Both the position numbers and the translations under genes were made by a program. Below are positions 1 to 13,400 of a DNA stretch of 64,000 nt, in pieces. The stretch covers positions 13,335,001 to 13,399,000 of the forward strand of contig CM034126.1 of the NCBI GenBank assembly GCA_019914995.1, written 5' to 3'. Source of the DNA: Acanthochlamys bracteata. Lineage: Eukaryota; Streptophyta; Magnoliopsida; Pandanales; Velloziaceae. Within the stretch, counting starts at the first letter, position 1; the number at the start of each line of letters is the position of its first letter. The notes below the pieces were generated by a model. It saw nothing but the letters and a program-made list of their open reading frames with translations. It was not told the DNA's origin and did not search any database.

Positions 1-3000
1 AAGCATGGTTCTTCTTTTCTAGAAAAAAAAAATGCACTTTTAATTATAATTAGAAGATACTAATTTCCTCATGATCCCTAATCTTCCCAACTTAAGATGT
101 TTGTGAAGAGCCAGAACTTAACTGAAGCCTAAAAAACTAATCATTGAAACACAGCTCGACTTTCTTCCATGACACCTTAACTTTGATGCAAAACAACTTT
201 TTTCGTGAAGCATTGGATCCCAAATGTTCTCAGCACAGAAGCAAATGAGACCGCATTGAGAGTGATAGCAGCGAATAAAAACAAGTGTTGCTTTTTTTCA
301 ACTTTTTTGCAAAGCATTAGAATTTGGGAAGCTTAAAGCTTTTAATCCCCAAAGACCACACTTGTGTGTAGTTAAAAGTCTGCAAATTGCCTACATGAAT
401 GAGTTCATTTCAATCTTCCAAACTCCGGCGACCTACCCTCACATGAGATTTTTCATCACAAAACCAAAGAATCCGTAAATATTTAAATGATGATATAAAA
501 AAGAGGTGAAAAGAATTTTAAACTATATATATATATATATGAGAAGATATAGGCATTCTAATTTTTATGTATACTCCACGGTCGTTTGTGACCGTAAAAA
601 ATTTTCAAATTCAATCTCTACCGTTGGATATGAAGAATTACGAATCGTTAATATATTGATAAAATTTTATTTCGATCGGACTACGAATAGATCTTTATTA
701 GATCACTATAAATATTAGAATGTCCCTATCATTTTTCTATATATATAATGTTTTTAATTGAGCTTTTGAGTGAGGAGAAATTTGGAATTGTTTTTTAGAA
801 AGATCTTTTTGAACAAATTTTTAAAAATTTTATAAAACTGGCTTTATACTATTATCTAAAAATTAATAATAATAAATAATAATAAGATTATATATATATA
901 TATTTATTATATTTTTTAAAGTTTTAAATGTTTTTTGAAAATATATAATTAAATTCATTAAAAATATAAAAAATAAAAAATAGAAAGAATTGAAAAGTAC
1001 TTTCTAAATATATGAGTGTGCTTCTTTGTTCTAATTCTTTGGTTGCAATTCAATTGGAATTCACAACATGTCACATTGTGTTTGTGGATCCCCAACATGT
1101 TCACTCAAGCTCAGACCAACAACACAATTTTCGTTCCCTTCTTCATTATCATTAATTTTCATTTTCATTTTCTATTCCAATAAAAACACAAAAACCTTTT
1201 TAAGCCCTCTTTTTATAAGTAACAAGTCACTTTCCTTACTTACAGAAATTGAAAAGTCACAAAAAAATTAACAAGTCACTTTCGTTATTTAAATTTTTGT
1301 TCGGTCCTGTATGGAATATTTTTGCAACAAATTAATATAATAAACTTTATAGAGATTTTATTAGCTTAAAAAAATTGAAGTCGTCAAGATTATAATATAT
1401 TTATATTGTCCAGTCAAATGTAACACAGAAAGCTTTCCGCAGCGTTTGAGAGTGCATTTAAAAAAATTTAACTTTAATTTATTTTTTAAATATTTTTTTA
1501 AAATTTACCAGATTATTTAGAAAATATAAAAAATTTATATTCTAAAAACTTATTATTATTTATTTTAATATTTTTAGATAAAAAATAAAATTTATTTTTT
1601 GAAATAGAATAAAAATAATTTTTAAAAATTTTTTTTTTTATAAATACTCTTAAACGCCCCCAAGATCTTACATGAAATTTAAAAATTGTAACATGAATTT
1701 AAAATTATCAATAAAAATATTATTAATTCGTTTCTATGAAAGGAAAACTAAAATGCGCAGTTAATTTACTCTTGCAGCATGGAATATAATATCTACTCAG
1801 GATATAGATATATAGCCAACTTCATGAATTTTAGGGAATACTTTACTATTTACTTTGCAAAATTAATAGGTTATTTATAAGATTAGTGCTAAATCTTATT
1901 ATCATACCAGTTTTACTTCTTTGCTAAATCTTCGGAATTAAACTAAAAGTGGCAATTTCAAATAATTAAGAGTCAGATTTAGTAACAACTGAATAGTGAA
2001 TACTAAGATCATAAGAAAAGGTAGGAAATGAAGCTACCAAGAATTTAATAAATAACCATTTAGCTAATTTTGGGGTAATTTAAAATTGTTTAAATAAGAT
2101 ATTTTTTATAAAAAATTTTGATAAGTTTTTTGCTTACTTTAAAAATTTTAAAATTATAATATATAAATTTAAAAGATACAATTCATTATATTGTAAAACG
2201 TAAACAACTTTTTTTTATAAAATTTTTAGATATAAATACAATATATAATTTTTTATACTGTCCATTTTTTAAAAATATAAAATTTTAAAATAATGAGGTA
2301 ATTTTTTGAAATAAAAAATACCTTGTAAATTTTCCCAAACAACTCCTAAGTCCTAAACTCTCACTCCACACTTGATCTATAGTTTATTGAAAATAATAAA
2401 GAACCTTAAAATTGACTTTCAAAATATATGTATTTAAAAGTTAAAACAAAGTTTAATTAAAAAACTCTTTTGTTAAATTTTTGTAGGTACTAATTTTATC
2501 TAAACGGAGTAAGTATTTTTTGAGCTTCTCTTTTTTAGTAACCAAACAAGATTTTTAGTTTTGCTACTTTTTAAAATAAGTAAAAACGGATTTTAGTAAA
2601 CCTAATCTTAAAACTTTCTTTTTAAAAAAGAGAAATAATAGTGGCACTTTTTTTCTAATTTATGATCAAAATAATTTTCAAATATAATATCTATTATTAT
2701 ATATAAAAAATTATAAATTAAAAATATATTTAATAAAATTTTAATTCAATCGAATCACGATTTATTTTTTTCGATCACTTAATCAAAATAATACAATAAT
2801 ACAGTATATATTTTAAAATTTTTTAATTTTTTATCATCTTAATTAAATAATTAGATAAAGATAAATTAGTGATCTGATTTTAAAATTTTATAAATATAAT
2901 TTTAATTCATAATTTTTCATACTTAACTGTAAAAATTGAATTTAAGAATCATTATAATCATTAATTAAAAAATACCTAGAAATATTTTTAAAAAAAGAGT

Positions 3001-4260
3001 GTCTCTATCTTTTTTTTTTAAGAAAACTTATTATACAACTAGTTTTCATAAAATTACCTAGCAGCCAAACACCCTTAAGCCATTTAAGTTAGCTTGATTC
3101 TATATAAGCCATGAAATTATTAATAGTTATTTATGTGAGAAATCATCGTAAATCACTAAACTTTTGACGAAAATTACTTCTTTGGTGATGTACCACGTGG
3201 CAGTGTGTCTTTGTCCATTCTACAGCGTTACCCAAAAAATAATATGAGATATATAAATGTTTATATTTTTCAATATATTTGCAATTTCAGCCTTTAAATA
3301 ATATTTTAATATTATTGGGGGCAAAAAATCAAGGCAGCGGAGTTTGCAAGGTAAAGAACAACCAAAACGAAACAAAATTTTATGCGGACGAAAACAAAAC
3401 CGAAAACAAAACAACAAAATATGCAAATAAGAGAAGGTACCAGTAAAGATATAAAATCCAAAACTGGAATTTACAATTGCAACTCTGTACGAATATCATT
3501 ATCTAAAAAAAGGTCCCTGCTCCATTCCCTTTGTGGTATCTACGGACATGCAAACACAGCAGAGTACTTTTCTAGGAGATTGAAGAAAAAGGAAAAATTA
3601 TTTTTGGAATAAAGTTGTTAACTAATTTAGAATATTGAGTATTTAAATTAATATTAAAGAGTTCGATTGATGAAATAGATAATGGAAAATTTTTTATATT
3701 GAGGTGGTGTTTGAAATGCTCGTAATTGAATTTTGATAAAAATTTTGCAAAACTTGCTGCAAAATGTTGCAAAACTTGGGAAAAAAAATTTTTCAATGAA
3801 ACTTTTTCCTTTTCTTCTTAATAGCAAGTATATTAGAAAATTAATAGTTTTGATTAGTGTGTCGTATATAAAAGATGATTCATAAAATAGAAAATACTAA
3901 CAAAATTCATAATGTCTTTCTAAAAATAAAACTAAAAACTAATTTTTACTTATTATTTATTTTGTATTTTTCTTTTTCTTCAAATACTCCCCAAAAGATT
4001 TGTATGCATAATTAACAAGTAACAGTGATGTCTATCTATGTTGTTGCTTATAAAAACCACGCACATATTCTCCCCTCTCTAATCTCATCTCTATCCAATT
4101 ATTCATCAATGTCTAAAAATGGTTATAAACTCAAAATAATATATTTTTATTCTATTTTTAAAAATAAAAAAATAATATAAAATTTATGATTTAATTTTTT
4201 ATATTTAAAATTTTATAAAGAAATTTATAAATATTATAAATATTTAATATAACATAAAAA
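1..4260. other. AT-rich intergenic region
   Basis: No coding sequence can be supported here. The DNA is strongly AT-rich, with a short TA microsatellite near 524-541, and short open frames that are low complexity and resemble nothing recognised. One clear inverted-repeat element (1440-1660) and a further AT-rich block of similar style (about 2070-2335) are present. The right edge is the upstream flank of the GRF gene. Confidence 0.7.
1440..1660. mobile_element. AT-rich MITE with terminal inverted repeats
   Basis: The left end reads GCGTTTGAGAGTGCATTTA. The reverse complement of the right end reads GCGTTTAAGAGTATTTATA, so the two ends are imperfect terminal inverted repeats around an almost pure A/T core with no coding capacity. 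That is the structure of a miniature inverted-repeat transposable element. Similar AT cores with GYGTTTG-type ends occur elsewhere in the window (for example 36901-37157 and 50313-50517). Target-site duplications could not be fixed by eye. Confidence 0.6.
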
Positions 4261-4261
4261 G

Positions 4262-4566
4262 GCACTCTTCACACTCTTGCTCTCTCTTTCTTGTTCTCTC
4301 TCTATTTGGCGCTCTCCAATTATTTAACTCTTCCAGATAAAGCAAACCAGCCTTCTGAGCTCAAGCCAAACCCAAAACCTCCTATTCCTTCTCAAATGAA
4401 CCATAAAAATGCTATCTTTCTTTCTTCTCCACTTCTCTTCCCTTCTACCAAGCCATCTTTCTCATGAACCCAGCTCTCATTCTATTGTTCTTCTTCTCAC
4501 ACTGTAGTTATTGTACCTTTGTTCTTTGTGGAGGGTAATAATAAAAGCTTTTTGAGTACTGTGGCC
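4262..4566 (+). promoter_or_regulatory. Pyrimidine-rich 5' leader of the GRF gene
   Basis: The approximately 300 bases before the GRF start are rich in CT and TTC runs (for example about 4268-4310 and 4405-4500), typical of plant 5' untranslated leaders. No TATA box could be picked with confidence. The reading frame extends upstream of 4567 without an ATG, so 4567 is the first usable start. Confidence 0.4.
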
Positions 4567-7500
4567 ATGGAGATTGGTTGTGGGCTTGTGGGTATGGATG
4601 GTTTAGTTGGCCATATTGCTTCTTCTCAAGCTTTACCTTCTCCTTTCACTCGTCATGAACAGGTCACCAACAAGCAGCAGCAGCAACAAAGAGCTCTTCC
4701 TTATAGCTCTGTTTCTGCTGCTGCTTCTTTGAAACAGGGAAGAGTGACTGGCCAAGAAGAGCAAGATTGGAGATATCTGAAAATGGCTAGGACCTGTTCA
4801 ACCCCAGTAATCTTTCATGAGGGGGAACAGATGCTTAGCTTCTCTTCCTCTTCATCACCAACAAATGACTCCTCTGTAGCAACAACACTGCCTTACTACC
4901 AGCTCTCATCTGCCTCTCATTCTGCAGCAGCAGCAACAGCAGCTAGTTATTTGAAGACTGCAGGTTTAAAGATCAAACTTTTGGGTTTTTTTAATCTCAG
5001 TTGGTCTTGACCATTTTTCTGTTCCTTGCTTATCTTTTCTTTCTTGGTGAGATTTTAATGCTGCTTTTTTGTTGTTTTGGCTTAATGGTCCAACGTTGGA
5101 TCTCTGAGTTTTTTGGGGGATTGAAAGGGGTTTACAAACCATTGTTTCTTGACGGGTTTTCACTGTTGGATCTGTTGATGTTCTTTGTGGGGTGGGCTTT
5201 GAAAGGTTTTCTTCTAGATTACTTGGAAAATGGATATGGTCTGCTTGATTCCAGTAGTAACCGGTGAGTACGGTCTTTTCATGGTTTCTTTTTTTCTTTT
5301 CTGTTTTCTTCTTTGGGGTTTGGGGTCTTGTCAAGTAATAAAGTTGAGTTATTCTCTTTTGCTCCTCTCTGTGCAGTCTTGTCCGAAAAGTTGCTAGCTT
5401 CGACATAAGTCGGTTCGTTCTCTTATTTCTTATTGTCAAAAAGAAAAGTCTCTGAGGATCAAAACAGAACTTTGTTTCAGAACACATTTGATGCTAGTTC
5501 TGTTTGATCTTCGTTCTATTCAAGTGCTTTTTCCTATCTACGCAATGATTCTCTTACCAGTTTTTAATATAGCCTTTTTTCTCACGTTTGTACTACACTG
5601 TGTATGCTTGTTGCTGTCTTTTGTTTCTCTGATCTTGTATGGCTTCTGTTGCTATAGGAGTGAGTTCTGAGAGCACAAATGGGAACATGCATGGAGTTTT
5701 CTCAGGTGTGAGAGGACCTTTCACCCCATCACAGTGGATGGAGTTGGAGCATCAGGCCATGATCTACGGTTACATTGATGCAAATGCTCCAATACCGTCA
5801 AACTTGCTCATTCCATTCAGAAGAAGCCTCAGTGCTCCTGGCTTCTCCGCCTACTCCAATGGATCATTCAGATCCGGTGCATGTAAATCTCTCGCGCTTC
5901 TTTTTTAGTAATAGATTAGAATGATCAAGTTTGGTTTCCTGTTAAAATAATTTTCATGATTAGTACAAGTACATGCTTGTTTATTAACGGGCTTTTATCT
6001 GGATGGTTGTATTTGGACACTAGTTAACAATTTTCTTGATAAAAGAATCACAAATGATTTATCTAAATAGAATAGTTTGATATCTTGAACCACCTCCTAA
6101 GTTTGTCTAAAAATATTTTTAGTATTGTGTCTTAAACTGATATATTTTGGTATAGCTTCTTTGTTAAATATATTTTTAGAAAAGGGGAGAGTTTTGAGAA
6201 CTAGGGGCTCTGTAATCCAGTTTGTGGTTGTTAGACCGGAATAGAGACGGTTTATCCTGGAAACTTTGATTTTAGTATGGCTTATGTTGATTTTGGCATG
6301 GATGGGTGCAGTGGGGTGGGGATCTTTCCATCTGGGATTCTCTGGTAGTGCTGATCCAGAGCCCGGTAGATGCCGTCGAACAGACGGGAAAAAATGGCGG
6401 TGCTCAAGAGATGCAGTTGCCGATGGGAAGTACTGTGAGCGACACATGAACCGAGGCCGCCACCGTTCAAGAAAGCATGTGGAAGACCATACTGGCCATG
6501 CCGCGAAACCGATGCCTGTCATTGCACCTTCTCCATCAGCTTTGGCTGGCCCTGGCGGATCTTCTAACAATCCTACTATGTCACAACAGCAGGTGAAAAG
6601 CTTGCAGCTGAGTCATACTGATTGTTCCTCTCTTCAGTTCACCAGGTAAATTAATTCCATCTACTGCATACAAACAAGAATGATCTCTTGAACTGAAATT
6701 GTTCTTGAATTTGAATTGCTCATGAAGTTCAACATGTTGCGTCATTGAAGTATCTTATAATTTGTTATTATGTAGCTGGTAGAAGTTGCAAAAAGTTTCT
6801 GTTTGTCATCCACCAAGAAGATTGTTTTCTGCTATTTGGACCATGAAACAAGCCTACGGCTGTGTTCTTATCTAGCAATGAATTTGTTTGGTGACCTTTG
6901 CAGCATGTACTTCCTTGGTTGGTCAGTTTCCCGTAGTAAGTTCAGTTCTTAGATGGTCAATAAACTCATGCATGCTACGACAATATTATTTTGGATTGAT
7001 TTCTAATTTTTTCCAAAAAATAGCCAAAGTACTTTTCTATTCATCGAAGTTTTCACATAAATTGTCGTAAGAGGTTGTTGTCGTGATGTTGTTCCTTCAA
7101 AAACAAAAAAAAAAAAAAATGACGTAAAAAACTCTCTTTACTAAACTATGAAATAGTGACAGTTTAAGATTTCTCAAAATTGTTATTTTGGAGTGTGCTG
7201 TTGGCTGAAGAGAGGTGTTGATTAATTTGTGGGTTTGTATATTGAATCTTCACAAACATATGTATTTTGTAAGTTTGTAGTGCATCCTTTTCCTTATTAA
7301 GGTAGTTTGTCGGGTAATGTTAGAACTGAGCATTTACTACTTTGTCGTCAGTGAGACTGATTTCCTGCATTTATGTGCGTGCCTTTACCATGTACTATGT
7401 CGTCATAAGGATGCATCACTCGCTTAATAAAGTGTTTTGCAAGAAAGTCGTTACATGACATGTGTACTTGTTTTGTCTTCAACGTGATTCACTCTTAGAT

Positions 7501-9119
7501 TTGTTTACGTTTTTGTCCAAGTTTCTGATACTACCAACTTTTGACTTGCAATCTATTCTTGACACAAAATGTGTCAAGAGGACCAAAGGAAATTATAACA
7601 ATCTTCTGATTGTCTATTAGAGGAGGCGTAAAACAAAGTTAATGTTTAGGGTGGTATCTATTCAGTAATATACTTTCCAGTTTACTGCAACCATGCTGCT
7701 ATACATAGTAATTTCACTTGATTCGTGATATACCTTACCCCAAGTTTGTTTGGAAACTTAGAAGGAGTCCTTTTAATTTTTCCATGCTTTTACTTATGTA
7801 TTAGCTAGCATTCTGTTTGATTTTTGAGCATTCCTTGCATATTTATTGTTTGTGTGCAAATGAATGCGTAGAGGGGAATAAGATGTATTTCAATCATGAA
7901 TAAGTAAACCAATCAAGTAGAGGTGGCTGCCCATAGGGTATCTTTTGCAGCTTTCAGGTCATGGAGCAACCGTTTGAAGAAATAGCTCATGAACTGCTGA
8001 AAACATTTGCCTTGCTTCTTGTTGATGTTGTGCATTAAACCTTCTGAACTTTTGAGGATCACCTTTAATTAGTTATTCTTCGTGGGTTGAATTATTCAAA
8101 TGATTGAATTGTTTATTCCTGATTTTTTTTATAAGAGAAGCCTGATAATTAATTGTTCTCAGATATTTGCTTACATTTTAATTCAAGGTTTTCCTACATC
8201 TGCTACCTAAAATGCCAACTATTGAATTAACTTTTCATATTACTGCAAAGAGTATATATTCCATAAATATTCCAGGAGTATCTAATAGTAAATATATTAT
8301 AATTCTTTGTAAATGTCAAATGATTGGATTCTGTTTCTCCGTAGGTCCATCATGAGCAAAGATAATGTTGCCAACAACATGCAGGAATCTATGTGTCCAT
8401 CTGGACTGGCTAGTATCAGCTCTAAGTCAATGTTCCCGATCACCAAAGAGCAGCAAAGCATTACTTTACAGAGAAACACCGTACCAACTAATGTTGGTCT
8501 TATTTCTTCCAATTCCCTACTGAACACATCGAGAAACTCATACCATGAAAATATGAGCTTTGTTTCCTCTCTAGATGTCAATGACCGACGAATGCAATCC
8601 CATCATCTTCGTCATTTCATTGATGACTGGCCCAAAACCCTGGATCGTTCAACTATCAGCTGGCCTGACGATGGAACCCAGTCTGACCGAACACAACTCT
8701 CTATATCAATCCACATGGCCTCCTCCAATATCTCGTCCTCTTCATCCTCCGCGAATCAGGAGAAACTCACTCTTTCTCCACTCAAGCTATCCCGTGAATA
8801 TGACCCTATTCACATGGGTCTAGGAGTAGGGATTCTGAATGAAGGGGCAAGTAAGCAGGCAAGTTGGAATAATTATCCATGGGAAGGATCAATGGGTGGT
8901 CCTCTAGGAGAGGTTCTCAGTAATACTGCTAGCACTCCTAAAGACAATGGCAAGAACTGTTCATCATCATCACTGAACTTGTTAACTGATGGCTGGGATT
9001 TGAGTCCTCGTATGGAATCATCGCCTACTGGTGTTCTTCAAAAGACTGCGTTAGGTTCACTTTCTAGCAGCGCTGGAAGTAGCCCTAGAGCAGAACATTC
9101 GAAGGTGCATGAAATGTGA
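4567..9119 (+). CDS. GRF: Growth-regulating factor (GRF1/2-type transcription factor)
   Basis: Plant-specific transcription factor that promotes cell proliferation in leaves and meristems together with GIF co-activators. Exons: 4567-4963, 5658-5882, 6312-6645 and 8345-9119; they join in one frame of 576 residues. Exon 2 carries the QLQ domain ([20 protein letters not shown]), the GIF-binding module. Exon 3 carries the WRC domain, with its nuclear-signal/zinc pattern ([19 protein letters not shown], then [10 protein letters not shown]). Exon 4 has C-terminal motifs known from long GRFs: [18 protein letters not shown] and SSPTGVLQK. Exon 1 encodes a Gln run from CAG/CAA codons and Ser/Ala-rich stretches. 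The start is the first ATG of the frame. A miR396 site lies in exon 3. All introns are GT-AG; intron 3 is about 1.7 kb. Length and C-terminal motifs suggest the GRF1/GRF2 group, but the exact orthologue was not tested. Confidence 0.95.
6463..6484 (+). promoter_or_regulatory. miR396 target site in the GRF coding sequence
   Basis: The 22-base stretch encoding RSRKHVE just after the WRC domain pairs with miR396 along its length, with one unpaired target base (A at 6477) between miRNA positions 7 and 8. This single-base bulge is the known architecture of GRF sites. The bulged base here is A, giving a His codon, where Arabidopsis GRFs usually have C and a Pro codon. Pairing was done by hand against the remembered miR396 sequence. 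Confidence 0.85.
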
Positions 9120-10415
9120 TGACATACTTGGTTCAACAATTGTGAAACAGTCCACAATCCCCTTATTGTAGGTAATAACTGAGAGACTTGAAATTGCAAG
9201 CATGTTAAAGGCTTCCAACACTGTTGGGGGACAGAGTATGGTTTATGAAAACAACCAAATTCATGGTCAGTTTGAGTTCTTTGGTTTTAATTCATGTTTA
9301 TTTTGTGATATGTACTTGATAAGCCTGTGTCTATAGATTCTCATCTGTTAATTTTGCCGGTAGTCTGCTGCTTGTATTGGAGCAAACTCTTTGCATCCTT
9401 TTAATAAATAGACTTGTTAAATTACTATACTTTTGAATACTTTCCAATATGTTAAAATGCTTCCTCTGTTTTTCATTTTAGATTCGTGTCGAATCATCAG
9501 CGATATATATCTGGCCTATATAGTTTATATCATAAAATTCTTGAATGTGCTAATCTAGGCAAGTTTTTCAGTAGCACATGTACTATCAAAACTATGGCTT
9601 TCAGAATGTGGATGCATGTTATATATCTCATGTAGGTGAAACCTTCAACGCATAACTTGTTATCTCCCATTGCAATGTGTGCTACAGTTTCTGTTGTTCT
9701 ACTCGGAAACAAAAGCATCTTCTTCGTAATTGCCTGCAGTTGGTATTGAAACAGTTCTGCATGCTTGACTGTTACGACCGCTGTTAAAGTGCTGATCTCT
9801 TATTTTCTTGCAGAATGATAAACTGTTTGAAAGTTTTTGGATAGATTCCAACGTTTTTGGATTGATATCTAAATTCTATCACTCATAGAGGGAAGAGGAG
9901 TTTCTCTGACACGTCTATTAAGTTCTTTGACATTCGTATTCTTTGAATCTGTTATATGAAAAACACAAAAGGAAAATTATTTTCTCATTTATACATGATA
10001 CATAATGTACGTTCCAAGGGATTCACCAAATTTACATGCATCAAGCATCTTCAGTCGTTTTGCTGAGAATCTGTGCACGTGTATGATCCATCGGGCTATT
10101 ACAATCCAGTAATGATCGAGAAGAAGATTTACATATCCACAGTAGATTCCTGGCAAAAGTAGGGAAACGAGCAGCAAGTTATGTTTCGAACATTGAGTAT
10201 CTCGCGAGCCATTAAAGTTGGAGGTAGTTTCTGCCGAAAATTCTCAGGATAGTATAGAGCAGTATGGTAACAGATTGAAAGTAGGAAGTTGGGAAGCCAA
10301 AAATTTCGAAGAAGGATCCTATCAGCAGATAAACTCAATGCATGAATCTTTTATGCATGTATCTCCTACGACTGTGCCAAGAAGTGACACTGATAAGCGC
10401 ACACAACATACTCAC
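9120..10415. other. GRF 3' flank and intergenic spacer
   Basis: The first few hundred bases are presumably GRF 3' untranslated sequence; polyadenylation-like AATAAA variants occur near 9400-9410. The remainder has no supported coding exon. On the minus strand a short open stretch after an acceptor-like CTGATAG (about 10310) could be a last exon of the KIAA0930-like locus, but its product matches nothing recognised. Confidence 0.4.
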
Positions 10416-13400
10416 CTTAAATAGAAGGTCATGAGCAATATGCTCCCAGGGCAAAGATATGGACATCAAGCAGCACTTACGAGACAATTTCTGCATCAGA
10501 TTCTCGACGAGGAGATGTAGCAGAATAACTGTGCTTGGCTAACACTGAGGCAGTGGAAGCAGCTCTATGAGCTATTCTACCAAATCCCGTATCCCTCTTG
10601 GATGACAGCGGTGAAAGAGGACGTGACTTCTGATGGCTTTGGTCTAACAGGAAAAAATAAAAGATCAGCAGTGTAACTAATGTACTAGAGTGCACTCAAA
10701 TAGAGTCTAGCATGCGGGGGCAGAAAATTGGTATCCACTTGCAACATGAAGTTTTAGACATATAAGTGTTGAAAAAGAGCAATTAAAGATCAAGTGACTA
10801 ACATGTACCACCCAACAAAGATACTAGGTAGGAAAAACAGCATACAACAGAAATGATTCATCCAACACATAGAAGGAACATACTTAACTATCTATCTTGG
10901 CAAAAGGAAACAACTGAGAAACATACTGACTGGACCTCAAACAGTATAGGGGCTAATGATGACTTTTAAATGGCCATGCTTCTGGGAGTTTGGTTTATCA
11001 ACAGTTAATTGAGGACTCCTTTAAGAATAGCAAATGTTGCAACCATCCAACTTGGCCAAAGGAACACCACCAGTTCAATTGGCAATTGGCAATTGGCCAT
11101 CAACACAAAAGAAATAATACTATAGTTGTAGTTTAACACCCTTCATCCTAGCAAGAAAACCAAGACTTCGAGTTAAGAATGAGCGAACAGGGGATTACTA
11201 CCATAACAAAGCAAGAGCTTAAACATTCACAAAAAATAGATTACAGAAACACACCGGCAATTCCATATACAGCTACTTCAACTTCACCTCGTCCACCCGG
11301 GCCTCTCATGTGCAGCATGTCAGACTTATTATGAGCATTTCCAAGTGATAACAGACTACCAAATCTAGACTTTCCAGCTGCAGCAGAAGAGCACATGTAA
11401 GAAGTTGCTACATTTAGCATATCTTACAAAAGAAGAAAGCAAAAAATCTCAGATACTTTCTGGGAATTTCACTCTAAAATAAAATCATATTAATTCTCGC
11501 TTGAGTTTGAAACAAATAAACTGGCTACACTTTTGAGGCATCAATATAACTTCATGCAATTCACTAAAGAGCCTAAATTAAGGGATGATAAAACTTGCTG
11601 ATGTTTACTACATGAGGAGTTACCGAAATTAGCTGGTGCCACAAAAACAACACAGCACTAAAAGCTATTGTCGACATTGGACAAACCAAAATTTAAAGTA
11701 CTGCATTACTACATGAGTGAGAGACCAAAAACAGTCGAACTAGTCTCTCTAACTGGCCCTAAAATTAGAAACTGCAACATTCTCACAATTTGAAATTTAG
11801 CATTACCTTCAAAGGCCTCTCGAACCATCTGATAACTAACAAATCCTGAGAAAAGAGTCACCTGAAGATGACGTAAATGCGGATCTGATCAATCAATTCA
11901 ATTTTTTTACAGCATAAAACAGCAAACTAGCTGGTAACCCTTGCTTGATGATTCTAAAAAAGGAAACACAGCGATAAGATCAATTAGCAGTAATATATCA
12001 AAATAATGTGAATGTTAATGCAGATTGACCAGTGCAGTTTTTACAACTGTAAACGTAGCTTGTTTAAGTGATACATTATGAAAGAGAAATCAACAGCGAA
12101 CAAATAATTTGGTCAATCAACAGCAATATATCAGATAGTCAAAGTGCATGATCTCATAAAAAAGACCTTCTAAGTTGTTAACAATCAGTTTCTATTTAGC
12201 AATTTCTGAAGAGTACTGGTGTGATTAGATTCTCAGGAAGATAGTATAGGTTCATGATCAGGGAAATTTTGAAAATTTGAAATTCATGGATTGTAAAGTT
12301 GTAATAGTAAATTTCAAGACTTCCAACTAACCAGAAAATCCTTGAGCTGATTATAAGTAAGAAAAAGATTAAAAGTTACCATCCGTTAAATGATACAATA
12401 GTCTTGCATAGCTATAGCATTTTAAATATAAATATAATTATTAGATGTATAGGCACCACAAGTGCTGCCGAAGGACATTATAAGATTTTCAGGAAACACA
12501 TGCTTCATGGCAATCCGTAACATTTTCAATTGTCATAAAACTAGTCTTAACCGTTGGAGTTGGATGTAAGAAATTCATATTTGATGCTGAGGGAAAGCAT
12601 CTGCATGTAAACCAGATTTGCTCATCTCTTATTAAAGCAATTTAATTCAAGAAAGGGGAAAGAACAGACATATGAAGTTTGTACCTTTGGAAGATAAGCA
12701 GTCTTACGGAAATTATCATTTTTCAGGTTACCGGATGAACTACTAATCTTCTCCTGGAAAAGCTGCTCCACCATGTGCATTTAGAAGCACACAGTAGCAA
12801 TGATCTCTATCTGAAAGAACCTGTCAAAGTTGAAGACAGTATACATAGTATTACTATATGGCAGCATGTGCCAATAGTTGAAAGCAGACTGAGGAAGATT
12901 GACACACTAGCAACAACAAATGCATGCTAATGCAACTTAATGCATCAGAGACAGTAGAGGAAGCAGGAGAAAATTTTTTAGATAAGCATGTAGAAACAGA
13001 GTATAACTGATACATCAATATGTAGTAGTGTCTAAGGATGACAAGAACTTTACACAGCATTCAATTGTGTTGGTTCTTTCAGCCTACATTTGTTCTAAAA
13101 TGAAGTTGAAAGGATAAAGAATATGTAGAACAAAGTGCCTATACAGAAAGAAAGCCAAATTGTACTTACAACAGCACGAAAAGTATCATCGAAATCATCA
13201 ACCGCAAAACAAATATTTGGGTAGGAAGAAAGTGTCTCAACATCCTGTAGAGAATTTATAACTAAATAAGATTCATGACAATGACTAAACATCCAATTTC
13301 TATACCGCCAACCTTTTTGAAGTCCAGCTGAAAATTGACACGGTTAGGAGAGGCATAAACAGTCACTCAATATATAAACACATAAATTCTTCTTTTAGGC

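Noticed and set aside
4966-5487. 173-codon minus-strand open frame
   Set aside because: It lies in GRF intron 1, is Lys/Thr/Gln-rich with no domain, and is the antisense of a T-rich intron.
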